Positions 6,816 through 12,971 of a DNA stretch of 13,738 bases are shown piece after piece. Position numbers and translations under genes: made by a program. Location of the stretch: contig DEGE01000010.1 of NCBI GenBank assembly GCA_002351365.1, positions 430 to 14,167 of the forward strand. The letters are read 5' to 3'. The notes under the pieces were generated by a model, which searched no databases, had not been told where the DNA came from, and saw only the letters and a list, made by a program, of their open reading frames with translations. How positions within the stretch are numbered: position 1 is the first letter of the stretch; each line of letters starts with the position of its first letter. The stretch comes from Candidatus Saccharibacteria bacterium UBA2834. GTDB lineage: Bacteria > Patescibacteriota > Saccharimonadia > Saccharimonadales > Saccharimonadaceae.

Positions 6816-7108
6816 TGGCTAGTACGAAAGAATATCGAGATTATATTTTGGATCGGCTATCATTGGTGCCGGGGATTACTTGCCGGCCGATGATGGGTGA
6901 ATTTTTGCTGTATGTGGACGGAGCGCTGTTCGGCGGGATCTATGACGATAGGTTGCTAGTGAAGAAGACGGATAGCAATGCCGAATTTGGCATGAGCGAA
7001 GCGCTGCCCTACAAGGGCGCCAAGCCGATGTATTTGGTGGATGAGGTGGATGATAAAAATAAACTAAAAGAGATTGTTGAGGCTACTACCGAAAGCCTAA
7101 AAGGTTAA
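6815..7108 (+). CDS. TfoX N-terminal-domain protein
   Basis: A 97-residue protein that is essentially one TfoX_N domain: STKEYRDYILDRLS, RPMMGEFLLYVDGALFGGIY, DDRLLVKK, PYKGAKPMYLVDEVDD are all recognisable. The domain is the N-terminal half of TfoX/Sxy, the competence regulator; stand-alone versions are common and their function is unclear. It is structurally close to the YjbR-like fold, which also occurs at 5253. I use the ATG at 6815 because it overlaps the upstream stop by one base; a TTG at 6806 is less likely. Its TAA shares the palindrome TTAA with the stop of the convergent helicase gene (4-base overlap). Confidence 0.88.
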   Translation: MASTKEYRDYILDRLSLVPGITCRPMMGEFLLYVDGALFGGIYDDRLLVKKTDSNAEFGMSEALPYKGAKPMYLVDEVDDKNKLKEIVEATTESLKG

Positions 7109-8982
7109 GAATTTCGAGCCAGAACTTCTCTGAAATAATTAGCTAGATTCTTATCCGTACAGTAAATATAACAACCCTTCATACCGCGCGTCATCAAAGT
7201 GCGGTATGTATTTTTAATGATTCTGCCGGAAATATCTAATGCTTCAAATGGGTCGTTATTATAGAGCTTCTGAATGCCAAATAATGATTTATCGGTTTTC
7301 GCGCGTTTAGTGAAATCGGTAACAATATGTCCGTTCTCGTAGCGCAAATCATCACCAATGATAACGCCAACATAATCAAATTCAAGGCCTTGGCAGGTAT
7401 GGATGCACCCTGCTTGCTCCACGGAATTTGGGTCGATTGCCCAAGTTGCCGTGTTACCCAAATTCCAACTCATTCCGAAGTCGTATTCCGGAATGACAAT
7501 GTCTTTCACTTCGTCGCTATTTTTACCCTCGCTTATCCAGTTCCAGCAATAGCCAGCTACAATGCGAGATTTATTGTTTTCTAGGTTTTTCCGCTTAATT
7601 GCTTCACGCATTTCATTCGAATCGTCGAACACGCGAAAGTCATAGTCAAAATCCATCAAATCAAAGTTCGCGGTTTGACGAATATCTAACACATTATCCA
7701 ACCAAGCCAAGTAGCCATCAGAGCCATTGCAGCGGAACTGGCTTTCAAGCTCTACGCGTTTTACATTTGCACCAAGTTGAGCGGAAAACTCCTCAATCAT
7801 ATCAACGGAGCCAACATCTTTCATAGTAACTTTCTGGTCTTCATCGATGAAGAAAATAGAAAAATGAGACGCGTTTATAATCTCTTTGATTTGGTTCTCG
7901 CCGAGATTAGAGAACATGCCGGATTTCTCATTTAGGCGATGAGCCTCATCAACGACTAGACAATCGATATCATTCGAAGGTTTTCCAATAAAGCTGCCAG
8001 ACCCCTGAAAGAGATTATCTATGTAGCTCTTTTTGAAACTACCTTTTAATTTGTCTCGGAAGACATTGCGGGGTGCGGCATTTTTCGTGACATAAAAACA
8101 GGTTAAATTGTTCTTAGTGAGCTCAACTAATAGATTAATAGCGAGCACTGATTTCCCAGTGCCAGGCCCACCCTCAACAATGAGAACTTGTTTGGAGTTA
8201 TTGTCTACTGCGTTTTTAGCCAGAACGATTGCGTCTTCGTAAATTACTTTCTGCTCGTCGATCATAGTAAATTCGCGATTACCATTAAGCATCTTTACGA
8301 GAGAATCTTGAAGACGTTTAGATGGGCGGATTTTGCCATTTTCTATTTCGTATAGAATTTCTTTATCGTCGCCATAGAATATATATTTTTTAATAAACTC
8401 GCGCAGTTTTGCAAAATCATTACTACCAAACATTGGAGCTTGTTTTATATATTCCGCGTAAAGCTCGCTATTGATCGGGTCATCTTCGGTGATTCTATAA
8501 TTATGCAAAAAAGCACATGGATACAAACCAATGTCTTTATGGCGCACATCCTCATTAAAGTCACGAATTAGATTCGCATAGCTCATTGCTTGATATGAAG
8601 GATGCGCAACGTCTCGAACTGCGCCGCCAGTATAGGTTGAAACGATGCCGTCTTTATTCTCAACAGCAGCGCATGTTTCCCATTGTTTTAGCTCGACAAT
8701 TACGGCCGAGTCCTTCATGTCGTGATCGCGGCCGGAAAGAATAAAGTCAATGCGTTTTGAGGTGGTTGGGATGTTAAATTCAATTGCTACGCCAGCATTG
8801 TCGGGAATCTCGTCGTCGTCGAGAATACTTCGCATATACTGCATGGAGTTCTGCCAAGAATTCAGCTGGGATTTAGATGTGCGACCAAAATATTTCTGAT
8901 ATTTTTCATAAATTTTGTTTACTATCAGATTTAGATTAACGTCTTCGATAAACGTGCTTTTTATACCCTCATAAACCAACAT
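7105..8982 (-). CDS. PD-(D/E)XK nuclease fused to DUF2075/SLFN-g3 helicase (B)
   Basis: This 625-residue soluble protein joins an N-terminal nuclease-like domain (about 65-200: Glu69, SKRIDFILSG with Asp79, VELKQW with Glu97 and Lys99) to a superfamily 1 helicase of the DUF2075/Schlafen-group-3 type. Helicase motifs are Walker A GGPGTGKS (271-278), Walker B VVDEAH (343-348), FIDEDQ motif III (378-383), QFRC (415-418), motif V HTCQGLEFDYVG (528-539) and motif VI YRTLMTRG (593-600). Such proteins are predicted to unwind and cut nucleic acid; substrates are not known. The start lies two bases after the MazG-like gene's stop with no Shine-Dalgarno site, so translation is probably coupled. It is a paralogue of the protein at 9579. 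Confidence 0.92.
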   Translation of the reverse strand: MLVYEGIKSTFIEDVNLNLIVNKIYEKYQKYFGRTSKSQLNSWQNSMQYMRSILDDDEIPDNAGVAIEFNIPTTSKRIDFILSGRDHDMKDSAVIVELKQWETCAAVENKDGIVSTYTGGAVRDVAHPSYQAMSYANLIRDFNEDVRHKDIGLYPCAFLHNYRITEDDPINSELYAEYIKQAPMFGSNDFAKLREFIKKYIFYGDDKEILYEIENGKIRPSKRLQDSLVKMLNGNREFTMIDEQKVIYEDAIVLAKNAVDNNSKQVLIVEGGPGTGKSVLAINLLVELTKNNLTCFYVTKNAAPRNVFRDKLKGSFKKSYIDNLFQGSGSFIGKPSNDIDCLVVDEAHRLNEKSGMFSNLGENQIKEIINASHFSIFFIDEDQKVTMKDVGSVDMIEEFSAQLGANVKRVELESQFRCNGSDGYLAWLDNVLDIRQTANFDLMDFDYDFRVFDDSNEMREAIKRKNLENNKSRIVAGYCWNWISEGKNSDEVKDIVIPEYDFGMSWNLGNTATWAIDPNSVEQAGCIHTCQGLEFDYVGVIIGDDLRYENGHIVTDFTKRAKTDKSLFGIQKLYNNDPFEALDISGRIIKNTYRTLMTRGMKGCYIYCTDKNLANYFREVLARNS

Positions 8983-8984
8983 GA

Positions 8985-9299
8985 TTACAACTTCGTATAT
9001 TTAGTGCTTTTGCCTTTTGCTTTTTCGACAGGATACTTTTTGCGCGTTTTCTCAAGCTTCTCGAGAATGATATCCTCCAATTTAACGTCTAGCTTATCCG
9101 CTAACAATATGCAGTAATTAACTACATCCGCGAGCTCCTCGCATACTTCTTTTTTGTCGTAATTATTATTCCATTGAAAGCATTCAAGCAATTCGCCGGC
9201 CTCAATTGAAATAGACTTAGCAAGATTTTCTGGGCTATGAAATTGATCCCAATCTCGCTCGGCATTAAACTCGATGACCTTCTTTTTCACCTCGTCCAT
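8985..9299 (-). CDS. MazG/dCTP-pyrophosphatase-like nucleotide pyrophosphohydrolase
   Basis: This 104-residue all-helical enzyme resembles the RS21-C6/DCTPP1 branch of the MazG superfamily: RDWDQFHSPENLAKSISIEA is close to that branch's signature, followed by GELLECFQW. The metal-binding pattern ExxE...ExxD is intact (Glu33, Glu36, Glu55, Asp58). The family hydrolyses dNTPs, often dCTP and 5-modified dCTP, to the monophosphate and pyrophosphate. The C-terminus is lysine-rich. A leaderless-type promoter precedes it, and the nuclease-helicase gene follows after two bases, so the two form a transcription unit. Its close pairing with a helicase-nuclease suggests it adjusts or cleans the nucleotide pool on behalf of that protein. 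Confidence 0.92.
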   Translation of the reverse strand: MDEVKKKVIEFNAERDWDQFHSPENLAKSISIEAGELLECFQWNNNYDKKEVCEELADVVNYCILLADKLDVKLEDIILEKLEKTRKKYPVEKAKGKSTKYTKL

Positions 9300-9306
9300 G
9301 TTTTAT

Positions 9307-9315
9307 ATTGTAGCA
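9307..9315 (-). promoter_or_regulatory. Extended -10 box of the MazG-helicase unit
   Basis: TGCTACAAT on the minus strand (9315-9307) ends seven bases before the ATG at 9299. AAGACA at 9335-9330 is a fair -35 with 17-base spacing. The predicted mRNA is leaderless. This promoter splits the minus-strand block into two transcription units. Confidence 0.65.
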
Positions 9316-9348
9316 TCGGTAGACTTACTTGTCTTCCCGCTTGGATAG

Positions 9349-9561
9349 TCATTTTTTGAATTTTTCAAATTCTTTTTGGTTGTAGATTACGTGAGAATAG
9401 CTTGTCTTGTAGCCCACATTGCACATTTCTTTTACATAATCATCTATGGCCATTATCGCCTTTTCGCCTAGCAGTTTTTTATGTTTTTCGTAGTTTTGAA
9501 GAATACTCATTTTATTATCATACTTTTCCGAATGAATGAATAAAGCATGAGCTAGCCCCAT
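9349..9561 (-). CDS. Small hypothetical protein between the two modules
   Basis: Seventy codons from the ATG at 9561, beginning 17 bases after the stop of the upstream nuclease-helicase gene. An internal ATG at 9510 (MSILQNYEKHKKLLGEKAIM) is an alternative start giving 53 residues; a minus-strand TATGAT (9522-9517) ends six bases before it, the same spacing as at other genes here. The protein is hydrophilic, lysine-rich and mostly helical, with no membrane helix or known motif. I do not recognise it. Position between the two nuclease-helicase modules suggests it belongs to the cluster, but whether it is expressed is uncertain. Confidence 0.5.
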   Translation of the reverse strand: MGLAHALFIHSEKYDNKMSILQNYEKHKKLLGEKAIMAIDDYVKEMCNVGYKTSYSHVIYNQKEFEKFKK

Positions 9562-9578
9562 AACTGAGTATCACTATT

Positions 9579-11720
9579 CTAGATTTCCTCAATCCCAAGA
9601 CTTTTTAGATATTGGTAAGTCCCATCATAGAACTCCGGCAAGCGAGTACTATCTTCCCAGAAACCATTTGGAGTTTTATTCTTGTTTCCCTCCGGAACAC
9701 AAATAATCATGCCAGCTCTGGCGCGAGTAAGCAGGACGCGGTATGCGTTGAGCATATATTTTTGTTTTTCGCGATTGTTTTCAGTCCTACCAAGCTGCTC
9801 TATCCATTTCGTATTACCATTGAACGAATAATAACGCCAGTGGCCGTTGTCATAACGCATATCAGCATCCCAAAGTAAACAGATATAATCCAATTCGAGG
9901 CCCTGGACTTGTATTTCGGTAGCGGCATCTTCAAGATAATTCGATGAGCGCGTATCTGTTTTATCCTCTAAGAACCAATGAACTGCGTTCTCGTCTCCTG
10001 ATGGCAAAATATGAATTGCGAGCGGTTTAAATCTTGCCGCTTCTTTCGTCACGAGCACGCCAGTACGCTCGGTGCCTCGGGCTTTTTCATGTAGCCATCT
10101 TCGCGCCCTATCCATGTTGCGAGTTAAAAGAATAGGATACTTATCTTTTATCTCGTCATAAAGTTTTGCAGCGTTTTCGTCAAAGCTCAATAACGAATGA
10201 ACGAAAGCTGATACTTTTTCTGATCGATACGAACGAAGCGACACGCTTAAATGCAAATCTGTCGAATATACAACGTTAGGATTGTTGGCTAAAAGTTCAT
10301 TGACTTTACCTTCTGCGTATTCCGGCTCAGTCAATTCTGGAGAAATATAAATATCCCAATGTTGATATTTTTCATTTAACGCTTTAATCCATTCGGAAAT
10401 ACCAGCTTCACCAGTATTAATTTCTTGACCACCGCCCACCAAGCAAACTATTACCGCCCAGTCCTTTCGTTGGTCCAACGACCAAATCAAAAAAGCCGCT
10501 TCGGACATAGGAAAATTTGGAACTTTTAGCTTATTACCGTAAGTGCCGCCCCTCTTTAGATAATTAGCAAGTCTTTCATGCGTCCATGAGCGTTGCGCTT
10601 CGTCAAATATTGCTATATGCTCTACCTCTCCAAACCCGGAAGTTCCCATTTCTACTGCTTTTTCTGGATCTATTTCTAAGATGCCATTTTCGACAGGGTT
10701 TTTAATTTTTGCGAGCATATTATCGCGATAGCGATGTATCATTTGAATAGATTTGCGCACTTCACGACGAGAATCAGTAAGCTTCTTTCGCTCGCCACGT
10801 TCGCGCGCTTTCTTATAATTGTCCTGCGCTAGGGCTTCATTCAATACAGCAACAAGTGGACCGTTACCCGAAAGGTATACGGCTCCGTCATCTTTTGCCG
10901 GTGCATCAAGACCATCTCGGTATGTTTGTTTAATAGCGACATCTAGGCCAACTAGTGTCTTACCGGCGCCAGGGACGCCAGTTACGAAACAGATACTTTT
11001 CTTACCTTTCTCTTCACTATCGTGAATAACGTCCAAGATGTAATTAATCGTCCTATCCGTCGATACATTATCCGCCTCGTGGCGAGTGATTTCTTCAACC
11101 GAATGGTTTTCATATAGAGATCGGGCCGCCTCAATAATTGTTGGCGTTGGAGCATATGGGCTGATAGACCATCTTTCGTCTATCGGTTGTTCGTTTGGAT
11201 AAACATCTAAAACATTCTCAATAATGCTATATAAACTGCTACTCCCAGAAATGAGCGGGTTTATTACTTTGTCGTCATATACAGACATCTGAATCTGTGT
11301 TGAATAGCTCTCGTGATTTGTCGCGACAAGAATTGGTGCGATTATTTTGTCTTCGCTTAACCTATGGAAGTTTTTTAAATCGAGCGCATAATCAAATACT
11401 TGGTCTATGTCTGCCTCTAGAATTGAAGTTTGACCGACCTTAAATTCTATACAGAAGATAATGCCTCGATAAAGCAATACCGCATCAATGCGTTTGCCTA
11501 AACGTGGTATATCGTACTCAAATACGACACGCCCGTCTTCGCCTCCTAATTTTTGTGCCACATTGCGCATTATAGATATTTCTTCTTTCCATGCGTCAAT
11601 TTGAGTAGTTTGAACTTGCCCGTTATAATTTTCGACGAGTGCGCCCAAAATGGATTTTTCATTATCGTAAAGAAATCCATATAAATTGTTTTCGTATAAA
11701 CAGCGCGGGTTTTTACTCAT
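9579..11720 (-). CDS. PD-(D/E)XK nuclease fused to DUF2075/SLFN-g3 helicase (A)
   Basis: This 713-residue soluble protein has the same architecture as the one at 7105: a nuclease-like domain (about 62-175: Glu68, GKRIDAVLL with Asp79, CIEFKVG with Glu92 and Lys94), then a superfamily 1 helicase with Walker A GVPGAGKT (248-255), Walker B IFDEAQ (371-376), GGGQE motif III (429-433), motif V TEIQVQGLELDY (601-612) and motif VI NAYRVLLTRAR (658-668). It is the longer paralogue, with about 90 extra residues, mostly a charged Lys/Arg-rich insertion after Walker A (about 265-365). Its ATG overlaps the Nudix gene's TGA (ATGA), a classical coupling arrangement. Predicted role: ATP-driven unwinding plus cleavage of DNA or RNA, probably in defence or repair; the trigger is unknown. 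Confidence 0.92.
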   Translation of the reverse strand: MSKNPRCLYENNLYGFLYDNEKSILGALVENYNGQVQTTQIDAWKEEISIMRNVAQKLGGEDGRVVFEYDIPRLGKRIDAVLLYRGIIFCIEFKVGQTSILEADIDQVFDYALDLKNFHRLSEDKIIAPILVATNHESYSTQIQMSVYDDKVINPLISGSSSLYSIIENVLDVYPNEQPIDERWSISPYAPTPTIIEAARSLYENHSVEEITRHEADNVSTDRTINYILDVIHDSEEKGKKSICFVTGVPGAGKTLVGLDVAIKQTYRDGLDAPAKDDGAVYLSGNGPLVAVLNEALAQDNYKKARERGERKKLTDSRREVRKSIQMIHRYRDNMLAKIKNPVENGILEIDPEKAVEMGTSGFGEVEHIAIFDEAQRSWTHERLANYLKRGGTYGNKLKVPNFPMSEAAFLIWSLDQRKDWAVIVCLVGGGQEINTGEAGISEWIKALNEKYQHWDIYISPELTEPEYAEGKVNELLANNPNVVYSTDLHLSVSLRSYRSEKVSAFVHSLLSFDENAAKLYDEIKDKYPILLTRNMDRARRWLHEKARGTERTGVLVTKEAARFKPLAIHILPSGDENAVHWFLEDKTDTRSSNYLEDAATEIQVQGLELDYICLLWDADMRYDNGHWRYYSFNGNTKWIEQLGRTENNREKQKYMLNAYRVLLTRARAGMIICVPEGNKNKTPNGFWEDSTRLPEFYDGTYQYLKSLGIEEI

Positions 11721-12109
11721 TTTTTTATTTTCTCAATTATCATTTTATCGGCCGGCAACCACTCCACATTGCCCAATTCGCTCTTGCTCAGCCATTTGGC
11801 GGCTTCATGCTCTTTTAACACTAGCCCTCCGCTAAAAACTTTTGCATAAAAACAGTCCATACTGAGGTGAAATTTAGGATAATCATATTCTATCGTGCAG
11901 ACTTTGTCTCCGACATTAATCTCGGTTTCGAGTTCTTCATGAATTTCGCGCCTAAGGGCATCCTCAGGAGTTTCATTAACTTCTATTTTTCCGCCAGGAA
12001 ATTCCCAATAACCCTTCCACTCTCCATATCCGCGTTGAGTGGCAAAATACTTGCCATTATCAATAATAATAGCCGCTACTACGCGTATTGTTTTCTTTGT
12101 CTTTTCCAT
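11717..12109 (-). CDS. Nudix hydrolase, MutT/NudG-like
   Basis: This 130-residue protein is a single Nudix domain of the size of MutT and NudG. The Nudix box starts at Gly40 (GGKIEVNETPEDALRREIHE) with Glu46, Arg54, Glu55, Glu58 and Glu59 present; the usual Gly at box position 22 is Glu, a deviation I consider tolerable for this branch. YWEFPGG just before the box is typical of (deoxy)nucleoside triphosphate pyrophosphohydrolases. The enzyme should hydrolyse damaged or modified dNTPs such as 8-oxo-dGTP or 5-modified dCTP; the exact substrate cannot be read from sequence. It is the first gene of the nuclease-helicase A unit and overlaps it by four bases. Confidence 0.92.
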   Translation of the reverse strand: MEKTKKTIRVVAAIIIDNGKYFATQRGYGEWKGYWEFPGGKIEVNETPEDALRREIHEELETEINVGDKVCTIEYDYPKFHLSMDCFYAKVFSGGLVLKEHEAAKWLSKSELGNVEWLPADKMIIEKIKK

Positions 12110-12120
12110 ATTCTTCTTGA

Positions 12121-12133
12121 TAAGATCTTACCA
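12121..12133 (-). promoter_or_regulatory. Extended -10 and palindrome ahead of the Nudix gene
   Basis: TGGTAAGAT on the minus strand (12133-12125) is an extended -10, 15 bases from the ATG at 12109, giving a leader of about 9 bases with no clear Shine-Dalgarno site. It overlaps the perfect 10-base palindrome TAAGATCTTA (12121-12130), which could be a repressor site. No good -35 is visible. Confidence 0.45.
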
Positions 12134-12173
12134 TAATAAAAACACATTCGCAGCAAGAACAACAGATATAAAC

Positions 12174-12184
12174 CCGGGTGGGAC
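12174..12184. repeat. 11-base copy of part of the tRNA-Lys 3' region
   Basis: CCGGGTGGGAC at 12174-12184 is identical to 12317-12327 inside the tRNA-Lys gene (T-stem and acceptor 3' side), in the same orientation and 143 bases away. It could be the footprint of an element that integrated at the tRNA, or chance. It lies between the tRNA and the minus-strand nuclease-helicase cluster. Confidence 0.3.
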
Positions 12185-12194
12185 ATAAACAATG

Positions 12195-12260
12195 CGCCGT
12201 CGTTTCCTGGCGGAAACTGGGCATTGGGCGAACCCGCGTAGTTCCTCGCCACATCCGAGC
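12195..12260. ncRNA. Structured intergenic element, copy B
   Basis: Second copy of the element at 6116-6188. Its core (12236-12260) has the same CTCG-N7-CGAG hairpin, and AAACTGG recurs at 12214-12220, preceded by CGCC-N10-GGCG (12195-12212). An alternative, more stable nested fold exists here only: CAATGC/GCATTG (12190-12226) enclosing GTTTCC/GGAAAC (12202-12217). On the plus strand the element is followed directly by a strong hairpin with T-tract, so a small RNA starting near 12179 (TATAAA at 12167-12172) and ending near 12300 is possible. On the minus strand it would lie upstream of the Nudix gene. Strand and function are unresolved. Confidence 0.4.
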
Positions 12261-12265
12261 TGACA

Positions 12266-12311
12266 CATAGAAATTAAAAAAGGACCCGATGGGCCTTTTT
12301 GAATTTCTATG
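12266..12311 (-). terminator. Intrinsic terminator of tRNA-Lys, possibly bidirectional
   Basis: A long dyad with core GGACCC/GGGCC (one bulged base), loop GAT, flanked by A6 (12276-12281) and T5 (12296-12300), is extended by CATAGAAATT paired with AATTTCTATG. On the minus strand the hairpin is followed by six Ts directly downstream of the tRNA. The outer arm touches the last bases of the tRNA CCA end. On the plus strand it could terminate a transcript of element B. Confidence 0.8.
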
Positions 12312-12386
12312 GTGAGCCGGGTGGGACTCGAACCCACGACACCAAGCTTAAGAGGCTCGTGCTCTAACCAGCTGAGCTACCGGCCC
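12310..12386 (-). tRNA. tRNA-Lys (anticodon CTT)
   Basis: A 77-base cloverleaf on the minus strand. The acceptor stem GGGCCGG pairs with CCGGCTC (one G-U), the D stem is GCTC/GAGC, and the anticodon stem CGAGC/GCTTG encloses loop CTCTTAA with anticodon CTT. The T arm GTGGG-TTCGAGT-CCCAC is perfect. The discriminator is A73 and the 3' CCA is encoded. It has its own promoter (12400-12428) and terminator (12266-12311). It reads lysine AAG codons. Confidence 0.96.
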
Positions 12387-12399
12387 GCTCACTTGGGAT

Positions 12400-12428
12400 A
12401 TTATACCAAAGTTTACTTGTTTTTGCAA
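12400..12428 (-). promoter_or_regulatory. tRNA-Lys promoter
   Basis: On the minus strand TTGCAA (12428-12423), a 17-base spacer and TATAAT (12405-12400) with an upstream TGG give a strong sigma-70 promoter. Transcription would start near 12393, about seven bases before the mature 5' end. The -35 hexamer TTGCAA is its own reverse complement and may be shared with the divergent methyltransferase promoter. Confidence 0.8.
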
Positions 12429-12440
12429 GAGAATCGGCCG

Positions 12441-12449
12441 TGATAAAAT
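12441..12449 (+). promoter_or_regulatory. Extended -10 box of the methyltransferase gene
   Basis: TGATAAAAT (TG-N-TAAAAT) ends nine bases before the ATG at 12459, consistent with a leaderless or nearly leaderless message. The palindromic TTGCAA at 12423-12428 lies 15 bases upstream and could act as its -35. Confidence 0.55.
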
Positions 12450-12458
12450 ATAAGTGAA

Positions 12459-12971
12459 ATGTCTTTCGAAATTGCTCGCCTAATTGTTGTTTTGCTCATT
12501 GTCTTTCTGGGCTTTACCGCATTTACTGGCGCGCCCTATGTGCCATCAATGAAAAAGGAGCTGCGCGAAGCCTTCAAAAAACTTTATCCACTCAAAAAGA
12601 AAGATTTTTTAGTTGATCTCGGTTCGGGCGATGGCGTAGTGTTAAAAATCGCGGGCGAGTTTGGCGCCAGCGGCCTTGGTGTTGAACTAAATCCCCTGCT
12701 CGCTCTTATTTCAAAGTTTCGCTTGCGCAAGGATAAAAAATTCAGTATTAAAACCGGCAATCTTTTTAAGCTCGATTTTCCGCCGGAGACAACCGTGGTC
12801 TACGTGTTTGGCGATTCGCGCGATATCCTGAGTATCGTTACGCACATACAGCAGCAGGCTAATCGATTAAACAAAAAACTCTATTTGATCTCCAATGCTT
12901 TTATGATCCCTGGCTACAAGCACACCAAAAGCCATCGCGCGTATTTTTTGTACGAAATTAAGCCTTGTTGA
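12459..12971 (+). CDS. Membrane-anchored SAM-dependent methyltransferase, FAM173/ANTKMT-like
   Basis: This 170-residue protein begins with one hydrophobic helix (residues 5-24) followed by APYVPS (25-30) and a class I methyltransferase fold. Motif I is VDLGSGDG (52-59), and GVELNP (74-79) carries the acidic residue (Glu76) expected to bind the ribose of S-adenosylmethionine. The order of N-terminal anchor, PYVPS, DLGSGDG and GxELNP matches the FAM173/ANTKMT group, which in mitochondria methylates lysines of ADP/ATP carrier and ATP synthase c-subunit. By analogy the target may be a lysine in a membrane protein, but this is inference. The active domain should face the cytoplasm. The 3' end overlaps the convergent gene by 14 bases. 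Confidence 0.85.
   Translation: MSFEIARLIVVLLIVFLGFTAFTGAPYVPSMKKELREAFKKLYPLKKKDFLVDLGSGDGVVLKIAGEFGASGLGVELNPLLALISKFRLRKDKKFSIKTGNLFKLDFPPETTVVYVFGDSRDILSIVTHIQQQANRLNKKLYLISNAFMIPGYKHTKSHRAYFLYEIKPC

Noticed and set aside
12195..12260. On the minus strand, GAGGAACTACGCGGG resembles the T-box antiterminator motif.
   Set aside because: The invariant GGTGG-N-ACCGCG core is absent, the other copy (6164-6188) departs further, and the downstream gene is a Nudix hydrolase rather than an amino-acid or tRNA gene.
12060..12337. Open frames on the minus strand across the intergenic region upstream of the Nudix gene.
   Set aside because: They are cysteine- and arginine-rich, overlap the tRNA terminator and the Nudix start, and have no promoter or ribosome site of their own.
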